DNA from: Chloroflexota bacterium
Lineage (GTDB): Bacteria > Chloroflexota > Dormibacteria > Dormibacterales > Dormibacteraceae
NCBI GenBank assembly: GCA_005881025.1
Contig: VBFO01000111.1
Span: 1-47,313 of the forward strand
DNA length: 47,313 nt
Direction: 5' to 3'
Of this stretch, positions 30,073 through 39,225 are shown one piece after another. Each line of letters starts with the position of its first letter. The first letter of the stretch is position 1. The position numbers were made by a program, and so were the translations under genes. The notes under the pieces are model-generated. The model was not told the origin of the DNA, searched no databases, and was given only the letters and a program-made list of their open reading frames with translations.

Positions 30073-32786
30073 GCCGGCTCGACAAGGCACAGCTGGCCGC
30101 GGCCACGGCCACTGAAGGGCCAGTACGTCTGATCGCCGGCGCCGGGACCGGCAAGACCGCCGTGATCGCAGAGCGGTTTCGGAGGCTCGTCGCAGCGGGC
30201 GCGGACCCAGCGTCGATCCTCGTGATGACGTTCACTGACCGCGCGGCGGGAGAGATGCGGCGGCGGATCGAGGAGCTCATCGGCGGGGAAGCGCCTGCAG
30301 TCGGGACTGTGCACTCGATCGCGCTCGGCTGGCTGCGAGCTGACGGCTGGCGGGTCGGCGTGCCCGCGCGCTTCCGCATCCTCGCGGGCGCCGAGCGATG
30401 GATCCTCGCTCGCGAGCTGATGTGGAAGCTGGGCGACCCGGTGCTGACAGCCGACGAAAGGCCCGACGACCTCGTCGCACCGATGCTGCAGATGCTCGAA
30501 CGACTCAAGCAGGAGCTGGTGCCGCTGCGCCGGCTCTCGGAGTGGAGCTCCACCGATAAGGAGGCCGACAGGGCTCAGCTCATGAGGGGCTGCGTCGACC
30601 TCTTCCATGAGTACGAGCGCGAGTGCCGGCGCCGCGGATTGATCGACTTCGACGACCTGCTGGAGCGGGCCGTGACGATGCTGTCGACCAACCCCTCGGT
30701 GCTTGATGGATACCGGCACCGCCATCCTCATGTGCTGGTCGACGAGTACCAGGACCTGAACCTCGCGCAGGAGCGCCTGGTCGAGCTCATGGCGCAGGGT
30801 GGCAGGCCGCTGGTCGTCGGCGACGACGACCAGAGCATCTACCGCTTTCGCGGCGCGTCTCGGGCCAGCCTCGAGCGTTTCTCACTTCGGTTTCCAGACG
30901 CGCAGACGATCACGCTCGGCCGCAACCACCGCAGCTCCAGGAGGATCGTCGAGGCGGCCGCGTCACTGATCGAGCACAACTCAGAGCGACTTCCGAAAGA
31001 CCTTCGCTCCGGTCGGTCGGGGGCTCGGGTGCAGCTCTGGCTGCTGCCAGACGGCGGGACCGAGGCGGCCGCCATCGCGGAGGAGGCATCGCGGCTGGCT
31101 GCGTCCGGCGTGCCGCTGAGCGAGATCGCAGTGCTCTGCAGGACCAACGCCATAGCGCGGCCTGTAGCCGGCGCTCTGGCCGCGATCGGGCTACCCCACG
31201 TAGTGGCCGGCGGGCAGGGTATGCTCGGCCGGCCCGAGATCAGGGACGTGATCGCGATGCTGCGGATCCTCAACGACCCGACAGATGTGATTGCTCTGGC
31301 CCGCATGTTCACGAGACCTCCACTGTCGCTCGCGCCGGAAGCGGCCTTGAAGGTGCTCGGCGATCGGGATGGCAGACCGCCACTGACCTCACTGCTCGGC
31401 TGGGAGCCGGCCCGCGATCTGGCTGGGCTGGTGGAGGACCTGGCCGCGCAAGCACTGAGGCTCGACGTTCGCGACCTCTTCTTCGAGCTCATGAACCGAA
31501 CCCGGTATCTCGAGGCGCTGACCGCGGACCTGGAGGCCAGCGAAGGCGCGCGCTGTGCTGCCAACGTCAGCCGCTTCGCCGACGGCATCGCCGAGTTCTG
31601 CGACACCAGCGAGGACCATTCGCTGGCGAGCTACATGCGGCACCTCGACCTGGTGTTGCTCTCGGGCGAGGACGAGTCCCCGGTCGCGCCTGACGTCGAC
31701 GCCAACGCGGTGTCTGTGATGACAATCCACCAGGCCAAGGGCCTCGAGTTCGACGTGGTGTTCGTGCCGTCGCTGGTGGAGGGCCGGCTGCCGCAGTCGG
31801 GCCGCCCGCAGCGCTTCGAGCTGCCGCCCGCGGTGCTCGAGCCCCTGGTGCGTGGCCGCGAGGATGTGATCGCTGAGGAGAGACGCCTGCTGTACGTGGC
31901 GATGACGCGGGCGCGCCGTCATCTCTACCTGACGAGGGCGTCTCACTACGAGGGCGGAAGGCGCTGGCGCGATTCTCGATTCCTGGATGAGGTCCGCAGC
32001 TCTGGAGCTGTGGTCGAGCAATCAATCCAGGGGCGGGAAATCCCCCAACCGAGCCCTGCCCGGCAAGCGGCTGAAGGGAGCCTTGTCCTTTCTTACAGCG
32101 CTATCCAGGCCTATCGCGATTGTCCTCGTGCCTACTGGTATCGATATGAGCAACGGTTGCCGGCGACCCAGAGCGCTGAGGCCGTGCAGGGCGTGATCCT
32201 CCACGAGACGCTGCGCCGGGCCGGCGAGCTCCGCCGTGCCGGTGAGGAAGTTGGCGCCGCCCGCCTGAGGGAGCTCCACACCGAAGCCTGGGACGCGGTC
32301 GCGTTTCCAGATCCGTTGCGGGCGCACACCTTCAAGCGAAACGGCCTCGCGCAGCTGGAGGCTTACCGCGCGGCCGGCGGTTTCGATCGCGCACCGCATC
32401 ACACCGAGCAGGAGTTCGAGACCACTATCGACGGCTTCACGCTGCACGGAGTGATCGACCGCATCGATCGCACCGAAGGCGGCTGGCTGATCATCGACTA
32501 CAAGAGCGGGCGGCCGGTCGCGCGCACGCGCCGCGATCTCCAGGTCGCGCTCTATGGGCTGGGCGCCGCCGCCGCCTTGGACCTCAAGCCGGTGGAGCTG
32601 GAGGTGGTCTACCTGGCCACTGGCGTGAAGGTACAGCTGGAGGGGGTCGGTGCGCTCCAGGCCCAGGCGATGAAGATCGCGGCCGACGCGGCGGCGGGCA
32701 TCAGATCGAGACGGTTCGAGCCGCAGCCAGAGCGCCGGAAATGCCGGCTCTGCTCCTACCGGCTCGCCTGCGCTGACGCGCTGTAG
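30069..32786 (+). CDS. UvrD/PcrA-family helicase fused to an Fe-S PD-(D/E)XK nuclease
   Basis: A 905-residue superfamily 1A helicase. Motif I is GAGTGKT (residues 24-30), II is VDEYQDL, III is VVGDDDQSIYRFRGA, IV is LGRNHRSS, V is VMTIHQAKGLEFDVVF and VI is LLYVAMTRARRHLYL. The C-terminal 230 residues form a RecB-type nuclease: LSYSAIQAYRDCPRAYWYRY, GVIDRIDR and IIDYKSG. Cys685 with Cys892, Cys895 and Cys901 is the pattern of a 4Fe-4S staple seen in AddB and AdnA. It likely processes DNA ends in recombination. The start is ATG at 30069; a longer reading inside the dciA-like gene was rejected. The 3' end overlaps the convergent GT28 gene by 31 bp. Confidence 0.93.
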   Translation: MSRLDKAQLAAATATEGPVRLIAGAGTGKTAVIAERFRRLVAAGADPASILVMTFTDRAAGEMRRRIEELIGGEAPAVGTVHSIALGWLRADGWRVGVPARFRILAGAERWILARELMWKLGDPVLTADERPDDLVAPMLQMLERLKQELVPLRRLSEWSSTDKEADRAQLMRGCVDLFHEYERECRRRGLIDFDDLLERAVTMLSTNPSVLDGYRHRHPHVLVDEYQDLNLAQERLVELMAQGGRPLVVGDDDQSIYRFRGASRASLERFSLRFPDAQTITLGRNHRSSRRIVEAAASLIEHNSERLPKDLRSGRSGARVQLWLLPDGGTEAAAIAEEASRLAASGVPLSEIAVLCRTNAIARPVAGALAAIGLPHVVAGGQGMLGRPEIRDVIAMLRILNDPTDVIALARMFTRPPLSLAPEAALKVLGDRDGRPPLTSLLGWEPARDLAGLVEDLAAQALRLDVRDLFFELMNRTRYLEALTADLEASEGARCAANVSRFADGIAEFCDTSEDHSLASYMRHLDLVLLSGEDESPVAPDVDANAVSVMTIHQAKGLEFDVVFVPSLVEGRLPQSGRPQRFELPPAVLEPLVRGREDVIAEERRLLYVAMTRARRHLYLTRASHYEGGRRWRDSRFLDEVRSSGAVVEQSIQGREIPQPSPARQAAEGSLVLSYSAIQAYRDCPRAYWYRYEQRLPATQSAEAVQGVILHETLRRAGELRRAGEEVGAARLRELHTEAWDAVAFPDPLRAHTFKRNGLAQLEAYRAAGGFDRAPHHTEQEFETTIDGFTLHGVIDRIDRTEGGWLIIDYKSGRPVARTRRDLQVALYGLGAAAALDLKPVELEVVYLATGVKVQLEGVGALQAQAMKIAADAAAGIRSRRFEPQPERRKCRLCSYRLACADAL

Positions 32787-33898
32787 CGAGCCGCAAGCAG
32801 CAGGCACTCCCGCGCGATATCCGACGATGCGTACGGGTGTGACAGCTCGCGCGCGCGGCGCGCCATGGATTGCCACGTCGGCCCACCTTCCGCCAGGACC
32901 CTGACCTCGGCCAGGATGTCGTCGGTGCGCGGCGCGTAGATCCCGACACCGGAGTCGACGACGAAGTCGACGTTCGGAGCCTCCTGCCCGGGAAGGTAGC
33001 TGGTGATGATCAGCGGAAGACCGGTCGCCAGGGCTTCGACGATGGCGCCGGGCCCGGCCTTGGTGATGACCAGGTCGCACGCGCGCATCAGCTCGGGCAT
33101 GTTGTCGACGAAGCCGAGGATCAGCGTCGGTGTCGCAAAACGGAGGCGCGCCATGCGGCGGCGCAGCTTTTCGTTGCGGCCGCAAACCGTTATCACCTGC
33201 CAGTCGTGCTTTTCCCATGCGAGCTCGCCAACATGGTCCAAAAGCCCACCCACGCCCGCGGCACCACCCACGACGAGCACCGTAAAGCGGTCTTCCGCGA
33301 GACCAAACCGCCGGCGAAGCGCCTGCTTCTCGCCTGGCGCGGGCGGGCGGAAGCGCATGTCGACAGGCAGGCCGAGCAGCTTCACGCGCTCGGGCGGAAC
33401 CCGGCGGCGGATCGCGACCTTGCGCGCCACCTCTGTCGGTGCCACCACGAGGTCGGCCTGGCTGAAGGTCCAGCCGCGGTGGAAGTCGACGAGGTCAGTG
33501 ATCACCGTCATCAGGCCGCGCGGCCGTCCGCTCCGCTGGATCGCCTGGTGGCTGGTGTGATTCAGCAGCGGATGGACCGAGAGCACCACGTCGGGGTCGT
33601 GCTTGCGAATCTGCTCGTTGATCGCCTTGCGCACTCCGGGGCCGAACACAGCCCTGATGGCAGCAAAGGTCGGCTTGGTGTTGCTCGTGTGGTAAACGGC
33701 GCCCCACGCCGCGCGCGAGCGGCGGATGACGGGCGAATAGAGGGACGCGAGGCGCCGTACCACCGCCGGGCCTTGCGAGATGAGTGGGTCGGCGACGGCC
33801 ACCTCGCAGGTGGGGTCGAGCAATTTGAGAGCGTCGGTCAGCGCACGTGCGGCCGCGCGGTGACCACCACCGGTGTCGCTGAAGAGGATGAGGATCCT
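32756..33898 (-). CDS. GT28 glycosyltransferase, MGDG-synthase/MurG-like, start codon unclear
   Basis: A GT-B enzyme of the diacylglycerol glucosyltransferase / MGDG synthase type that transfers a sugar to a lipid at the membrane. The N-terminal RILILFSDTGGGHRAA motif lies at about 33851-33898. The C-terminal half has VLVVGGAAGVGG, GFVDNMPELM and the nucleotide-sugar site TKAGPGAIVEALATGLPLI. The first canonical in-frame start is TTG 33821-33823, which would remove the conserved TGGGH loop. Upstream the frame is open to the cytochrome gene but has no ATG, GTG or TTG. The coordinates given cover the recognisable domain; the true start is unresolved. Confidence 0.85.
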   Translation of the reverse strand, partial: RILILFSDTGGGHRAAARALTDALKLLDPTCEVAVADPLISQGPAVVRRLASLYSPVIRRSRAAWGAVYHTSNTKPTFAAIRAVFGPGVRKAINEQIRKHDPDVVLSVHPLLNHTSHQAIQRSGRPRGLMTVITDLVDFHRGWTFSQADLVVAPTEVARKVAIRRRVPPERVKLLGLPVDMRFRPPAPGEKQALRRRFGLAEDRFTVLVVGGAAGVGGLLDHVGELAWEKHDWQVITVCGRNEKLRRRMARLRFATPTLILGFVDNMPELMRACDLVITKAGPGAIVEALATGLPLIITSYLPGQEAPNVDFVVDSGVGIYAPRTDDILAEVRVLAEGGPTWQSMARRARELSHPYASSDIARECLLLAARYSASAQASR

Positions 33899-33966
33899 GG
33901 GCGCGGTGGTGGCCGGCGCCGTTCGGGGCGACGCCTGTTGCGTTGAGGCTTCCGCCGGTTCGGCTT

Positions 33967-34545
33967 CTACCTGCGTCGTGCCGCTGCGCGGCGTGCAATC
34001 CAGCGCATGTTGTACTGGGCCAGCAGGTAGGTGATGAAGACCATCACCACGATCCCCACGCCGACGAAGAAGATGGTGCGCTTCGCCAGCTCACCCGGTG
34101 TCAATGGCGGCTCGCCCGTCCGGTTGGCCTGGATGATGTAAGAGGCCAGGTCCTTGATGTCCTGCTCGGAGATTGTCGCTCCCCCCTTGACCGGCATCTT
34201 GGTCTGGCGGGGGTCTCCGGGCTGAGGGTCGCGGCCGTTGGTGATGATCGCGATCAGGAAGCTCGGGTCGAGGCTGTTCGGCACGCCTGACAGCTTCTCG
34301 ATCGGATTGAGCGTGGCGCCGACCCCGCCCTCGAGGCTGGCCCCGTGACACGCGCCACACCCAGCGCTGCCGTAGAGGGCTTCACCCTTGGTCGGGTCCC
34401 CCGGCAATGCGTTCGACCTCGGCCCTGACGCCGAGGTCGGAGACGGCGAAGAGTCGGCCAGCGTCGAAACGCCGGTGAGAAGCAAGAATCCCGGCACGGC
34501 CAGGGCCACCAGGCCGTACTGCTTCAGGCCCCGTGGTAGGCGCAT
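33967..34545 (-). CDS. Membrane-anchored c-type cytochrome
   Basis: A 192-residue protein with a signal peptide (about residues 8-31), a Ser/Pro linker, and one class I cytochrome c domain. The heme site is Cys63-Gly-Ala-Cys66-His67, and Met117 in QTKMP is the likely distal ligand. One transmembrane helix (about 155-178) with a basic tail anchors it facing outward. It resembles the cytochrome subunits of bc-type or oxidase complexes. No respiratory neighbours are present. The start is ATG at 34545. Confidence 0.9.
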   Translation of the reverse strand: MRLPRGLKQYGLVALAVPGFLLLTGVSTLADSSPSPTSASGPRSNALPGDPTKGEALYGSAGCGACHGASLEGGVGATLNPIEKLSGVPNSLDPSFLIAIITNGRDPQPGDPRQTKMPVKGGATISEQDIKDLASYIIQANRTGEPPLTPGELAKRTIFFVGVGIVVMVFITYLLAQYNMRWIARRAAARRR

Positions 34546-34700
34546 CTCGGCCCATTCTATCCGGCCGGCTGAGCACGCCTGGAGCGGGAATAGCCGGGAA
34601 CCGCGTAGGTTTTAAGCACTGATGGCGTCCTGTTCGCCGGTCTCACGATCCGGGTTCTGCTGCGTCTCGAGGCGCTGGCTCGACGCGAGATCGGCCTACC

Positions 34701-35987
34701 GTGGCTGAGGTCACCGAGCTGAGTCCTGACCGCTCCGCCCGCATGCGGATCGCGGTCGTATCGATGCACACCTCTCCGACGGCCCCGCTGGGCCAGAGCG
34801 CCAACGGCGGCCTCAACGTGTACGTCCGCGAGGTCTGCACCGCCTTCAGTGACATGGGCATCGCGACCGACATCTTCACGCGCATCCAGTCGCCCGACGA
34901 CCCGGCCGAGGAATCGCTGGCGCCGCTGTCTCGCGTCATCTACCTTCCTGCCGGCCGCGACCTCGACAAGTACGACCTGTATCGCGAGACTCCTCAATTC
35001 GCCCAGCGAATCTCGGAATGGGCGGCCGCGGCAGGGGCTAGCTACGACCTCATCTACTCTCACTACTGGCTCTCGGGCGAGGTGGCCTGCCTGCTCCGGC
35101 CTGAGCTCGCACCCTCATGGGCCCACATCGCGCACACCCTCGGTCTGGTCAAGAACAGGCGGCTGGCCACCGGCGCACAGCCGGAGCCGGCCCTGCGCAT
35201 CGCGGTCGAGGGAGAGCTTGCACACCAGGCGGACCTCCTGATCGCATCCACGGCCGACGAGTCCCGCGAGCTTGTAGGCGCATACGGCGCCGACCCCGCA
35301 CGCGTCTTCGTAGTTGCACCAGGTGTGGACCTGACCACCTTTCGTCCAGTGGGGCGTTCTGAGGCCCGGCGCAAGATCGGCGTCGGAGACGGACCACTGC
35401 TCCTCTTTGTCGGCAGGCTCGAGCGGCTCAAGGGCGTGGACATTGCGATTCGCGCGCTGGCAGAGCTCCGCGAGGCGGGGCGACCCGATCTACGCCTGCT
35501 CGTCCTTGGGGAGGACAGCCACGACGGCAACGAGAGCGAGAAAGACCGGCTGAAGCAGGTGGCCCACGCGTTTGGTGTGCGTGGCAGTGTCGACTTCGTC
35601 GGGTCGGTCGCACACCACGAGCTGCCCTACTTCTACTCGGCCGCGGACTGTTGCGTGATGCCTTCCTACAGCGAGTCGTTCGGCCTGGTGGGCCTCGAGG
35701 CGCAGGCGTGCGGATGCCCTGTTGTGGGCTCGGGTGTCTCGGGGATTCGCTCCGTCGTGCGCGACGAGGTCACTGGATTCTTGATCGACGCCGACAATCC
35801 TTCCGTTTACGCGCAGCGCATTGGACTGCTACTGGACGACCCAGAGCTGGCGCGACAGATGGGGCTCAGGGGCCGTCTCCTCGCGCAGCGGTTCTCGTGG
35901 AATCGCACCGCCGACCGGCTGGCTGAGATGTTCAGCTCAGTCGTGGACACTCACGACCGCGTCCAGATCGGGATGCGGCACGAGTAA
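34701..35987 (+). CDS. GT4 glycosyltransferase, MshA/sucrose-synthase-like
   Basis: A 428-residue GT-B retaining glycosyltransferase. The N-terminal NGGLNVYVREVCTAFSDMG resembles MshA (first step of mycothiol synthesis) and sucrose-phosphate-synthase-type enzymes. The GT4 site is SYSESFGLVGLEAQACGCPVV, with LLFVGRLERLKGVD before it. The acceptor cannot be told from sequence, and no mycothiol genes are nearby. The GTG start at 34701 adds 14 residues before MRIAVVSMHTSP; ATG 34743 is an alternative. Its 3' end overlaps the convergent lipoprotein gene by 37 bp. Confidence 0.88.
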   Translation: MAEVTELSPDRSARMRIAVVSMHTSPTAPLGQSANGGLNVYVREVCTAFSDMGIATDIFTRIQSPDDPAEESLAPLSRVIYLPAGRDLDKYDLYRETPQFAQRISEWAAAAGASYDLIYSHYWLSGEVACLLRPELAPSWAHIAHTLGLVKNRRLATGAQPEPALRIAVEGELAHQADLLIASTADESRELVGAYGADPARVFVVAPGVDLTTFRPVGRSEARRKIGVGDGPLLLFVGRLERLKGVDIAIRALAELREAGRPDLRLLVLGEDSHDGNESEKDRLKQVAHAFGVRGSVDFVGSVAHHELPYFYSAADCCVMPSYSESFGLVGLEAQACGCPVVGSGVSGIRSVVRDEVTGFLIDADNPSVYAQRIGLLLDDPELARQMGLRGRLLAQRFSWNRTADRLAEMFSSVVDTHDRVQIGMRHE

Positions 35988-37546
35988 GGGAACGAGTCCG
36001 GGTCAAACCGCGTCAGGGGCGCAGGCCGCGTGCCGTCTGCATTCATGATCCAGATCTGGTTGCCGCTTATGAACGCGATCTGATGGCCGTCGGGTGACGG
36101 CACGGGGTTGCTCACCTCGACCGCGGGATCCGCGGGAAGGCCCAGGCCGGCGGTCAGCGTCGGCGGTGGCGCGACCACATTGACCAGAAAAGCCTTGGTG
36201 ATGGGACCTGACGAGGTCTGCAAGGTCGCAGCGAAAACCACGTGGTCGGAGTCGCGGACCCAGACCGCGGGACCAATGGCGCCGGTCGCTACGGTGGTGG
36301 TGGAGGCGCCCCCGGTCAGGCTGCGCATACGGAGCGCCGTCCCTTTCGCGTCGACGAGCATGTAGGCGAGGCGGACACCGTCGGGAGCCCACGTGATGCT
36401 TCTCACGTCGCCGGCATCAGTGGTGAGGAGATAGCGCGACTTGAGGCCGACGTCGTATCCCCAGATGCTTGCGCCGCCACCCTCGGCGTCCGCAAACGCC
36501 ACCCGCCTTCCGTCCTGGCTGACCGCAGCGCTGGCGACCCCGGTGGCGATCACGCTGCTGACGCCGTCTGCCGTCAGGCGGTGGAGCGAGCCGTCCGCCT
36601 GGAGGTAGACGTACCCCAGGCTTGCCGCCAGGGCGGCCGCCCACGAAGCCTGGAAATTCAGCGTCTGCGTTCCCTTACCCGGCGTGTAAGTGATCCATTC
36701 GCCGCTGCCTGTGTTGAGAACGAGCCGGTCGCCTTCAGGCGACCAGCTGAACGACTGCACTGAGGCGACCCTGAGGAGGCGGCGTGGAAAGCTTGAATCC
36801 GGGTTGACGATCCACAGACCGCCGGTCGCTCCGCCCACTCCCTGTGCTGCAAACGCGACCCAGTGGTGAAGGGGCCGCACCGCGCCGGTCTTGAATCCGA
36901 TCGTCGTTACGCGGCCGAGCTGATTCCCATCGAAGTCCGTGGCGCCGGTGTTGAGCATCAGTTGATAGCTGGTGTTCGGGTCGAGGAGTGAATCGGGCGC
37001 GACGATCGCCCGCCGTGCGTCGGTGGGGTCCAGGCGGACGCTGAATGGAGCCGAAGGCGAAAACGTGATTGCGCTCCTGAGACTGGTCGCATCCATCGGA
37101 CGCGTGAAATCAATCGAAACGTAGTCGGCCGGATCGATGTCGGTCGCGCCGTCAGCCGGGCTCGATGTAGCCAGCGCCGGCGGCAGCTCGGTGGTGAACG
37201 ACCAGTGGTGCCTCAGCGCGTAGACGTTGCCCGCTGTATCGCGGTACCCGGCCTCGAGCACCACGTCGTAGGACGTGGCCGTTCGTAGCGTCGGGTGCTC
37301 ATACACCAGCTTTCTGCTGCTGGCCCAGCGGATCTTTCCCTGCGTGTCGGGAACGAGGTGCAGGCGCGATGCCACCGAGGCCTGGTCTACGTCGTGGTCG
37401 AACGTGATCTGAATCGGCGTCGCTGTAGAGACGTCTTTGGCGCCGCGCTCAGGCGAGTAGTCGACTATCTGTGGAGGGGAGCCGCCACATGCGACCGCCG
37501 CCAGCAGGACGAGGATGGCCGTCCCGATCCCGCGCGAACGCATCAC
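35951..37546 (-). CDS. Lipoprotein with two Ig-like domains and a TolB-like beta-propeller
   Basis: A 531-residue secreted lipoprotein. The lipobox is LLAAVAC with Cys20 as lipidated residue. Two Big_5-type (bacterial Ig-like) repeats follow: PERGAKDVSTATPIQITFDHDVD at about 32-117 (cut where needed) and SPADGATDIDPADYVSIDFTRPMD at about 132-220. The rest is a WD40/PD40-like propeller with repeated WSPEGDRLV, SQDGRRVAF, WAPDGVRLAY and SPDGHQIAF blades. Such proteins bind surface partners or sense wall components. GTG 37546 and ATG 37543 are adjacent start options. Confidence 0.88.
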   Translation of the reverse strand: MMRSRGIGTAILVLLAAVACGGSPPQIVDYSPERGAKDVSTATPIQITFDHDVDQASVASRLHLVPDTQGKIRWASSRKLVYEHPTLRTATSYDVVLEAGYRDTAGNVYALRHHWSFTTELPPALATSSPADGATDIDPADYVSIDFTRPMDATSLRSAITFSPSAPFSVRLDPTDARRAIVAPDSLLDPNTSYQLMLNTGATDFDGNQLGRVTTIGFKTGAVRPLHHWVAFAAQGVGGATGGLWIVNPDSSFPRRLLRVASVQSFSWSPEGDRLVLNTGSGEWITYTPGKGTQTLNFQASWAAALAASLGYVYLQADGSLHRLTADGVSSVIATGVASAAVSQDGRRVAFADAEGGGASIWGYDVGLKSRYLLTTDAGDVRSITWAPDGVRLAYMLVDAKGTALRMRSLTGGASTTTVATGAIGPAVWVRDSDHVVFAATLQTSSGPITKAFLVNVVAPPPTLTAGLGLPADPAVEVSNPVPSPDGHQIAFISGNQIWIMNADGTRPAPLTRFDPDSFPYSCRIPIWTRS

Positions 37547-37645
37547 AACGCTTTCACTGTGACGTACCTGCCGAAGCTAAATGGCGCAGCGTCCGCTGGG
37601 GGCCCCGCGCCGAAGGCGTGGGAGGATCTGATCCCCCCGCGCTCT

Positions 37646-39166
37646 TTAGTAGTGGGACTTGAGGCGCGCCCTCATCTCCTGCGCGAGCTGCTCCAGCCGC
37701 GAGGAGTCGACGAACAGCAGGGAGATGCTCGGGACCTGGTCGATGGCGGCCTCGATGCCCTGGATGGATGGATCCGCCGCACCGAGGATGTCCTTCACCT
37801 TGCGCGCACGGTTGCCGAGCGAATCCTCGGCCATCGCCTGCAGCTCGGCCACGATCGCCGCCCAGTCCAGTTGTGGGCCCGACGCGGAAGCGGGTGGCGT
37901 GGTGGGAGCGACAGCCGGCGCGATGTTGGGCATCGCCGGGACGCTTGGGGGTGTCGGCGCCTGGCGCGGCTGCACGGGATAGGTGGCGGTGGCCTGCTGC
38001 TGGATGACGGGGATCTGCGAGGTCGCGGGCTCCGCGGGAGGCGGCGGCGGAGGGGGCGCAGGTGCGGCCTGAGGCGCTCGCGATGCACTTGCGCGCTGCG
38101 CTGCGACCACCTCGTCGATGTCGAGCGGCGTGTGGGTCGTGGAGTCCGCGGACTTGATCTCGATCATCGCGTTCGGGTCCTCGCACAGCGCAAGCGCGCG
38201 GTCCGGCTTGTCCGAGATGTCCCTGGACTCGCTCGTGTATGCGCCGGCGACATCGCCCTCGGACAGGATGATGACGCCCGTGCCGCCCCCGGACCGGATC
38301 ATCACGCTTCCGCTGAGCTTGCGATCGTTGAGAAACTTGAGCAGCGCCTTCATGTCGACCCACGATGCGTACAGCTCGGTGTACATCGGCCGCGAGACGG
38401 TGAGCTCGTGGAGGCCGTCGATCAGCTCGGCTGACAGGCCGACCACGTCGAGCACACCATGCCCGGCGGTCACATCGTCATTGAATCTCTGCAGGGCTTG
38501 CTTGCCGAGAACCAGTCCGCTCGGCTCTTCGCCGGCGTCATACATGCATTCGAGCGCCAACCCCTCCCGGAAGAGGATCAGTCCGGATGCGTCATCTGTC
38601 AGCAGGCGCACATAGCCGGTGTAGCCCTCTTTCTCGAGGGTCGTGATGAGGCGCGGGAAGTCCACGAAGGACGTCTTGAGCGAGTCGTAGATGACCTGTC
38701 CCGCAGGCACGGGAATAGGTTCCCGGCCGTGCTTGGGCTGTGGTCTGTGCTTCACGCCGCGTCTCGGCTGTGGTGCTTCCACCTTCCTCTCCGCTACAGG
38801 ATGATCTCGTGGCGCCTCTTCTGCATCCGGCTTGTGCTGCTTCGGCGCCTCGGCAGCCTCTTCGGGGGTGGACTCGGCCGCCTGGACGAGCTCCGGTATT
38901 CCGGCCTTCACCGTCTCGTCCGAGGGCAGCTTTGCCTTGGGATCGAACTCGAACTCGCCTCCAGGCCAATTGAGTGCGCTGACCACGGCCGCATCGCCCG
39001 CGATACCGTCGCTCTGCGCGTGAAAGAGGTGGCCGAACAAGAAATAGAGCGAGGCGGATTTGCCTGAGCCGTTGCGGATCGTGAGCGTGCCGGTCGACCG
39101 CTCGCCTTGAGCGGCTTCCAGCAGAGATTTAAGGCTGGTCTCGGCCAGCGAGCCCTGTGATTGCAA
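37646..39166 (-). CDS. DUF4388/PATAN-like multi-module protein
   Basis: A 506-residue soluble protein. The N-terminal module (about 1-80, SLAETSLKSLLEAAQGERSTGTL) matches the DUF4388/PATAN pattern found in signalling and gliding-motility proteins. Two further modules of similar design follow (about 165-230 and 270-320; GYVRLL...ASGLILFREGLAL and LSGSVMIR...GVIILSEGDVAGAY). An acidic/basic linker lies between modules 1 and 2, and a Pro/Ala-rich linker (about 365-430) precedes a C-terminal helical domain. The start is TTG at 39164-39166, well supported by AGGAG seven bases upstream. The role is unknown; a regulatory scaffold is plausible. Confidence 0.8.
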   Translation of the reverse strand: MQSQGSLAETSLKSLLEAAQGERSTGTLTIRNGSGKSASLYFLFGHLFHAQSDGIAGDAAVVSALNWPGGEFEFDPKAKLPSDETVKAGIPELVQAAESTPEEAAEAPKQHKPDAEEAPRDHPVAERKVEAPQPRRGVKHRPQPKHGREPIPVPAGQVIYDSLKTSFVDFPRLITTLEKEGYTGYVRLLTDDASGLILFREGLALECMYDAGEEPSGLVLGKQALQRFNDDVTAGHGVLDVVGLSAELIDGLHELTVSRPMYTELYASWVDMKALLKFLNDRKLSGSVMIRSGGGTGVIILSEGDVAGAYTSESRDISDKPDRALALCEDPNAMIEIKSADSTTHTPLDIDEVVAAQRASASRAPQAAPAPPPPPPPAEPATSQIPVIQQQATATYPVQPRQAPTPPSVPAMPNIAPAVAPTTPPASASGPQLDWAAIVAELQAMAEDSLGNRARKVKDILGAADPSIQGIEAAIDQVPSISLLFVDSSRLEQLAQEMRARLKSHY

Positions 39167-39225
39167 GAGTCAACTCCTGAGTTCGCCCCTACCCGATCCC
39201 GTCGCGAAAGAAAGTTAGTATAGGC

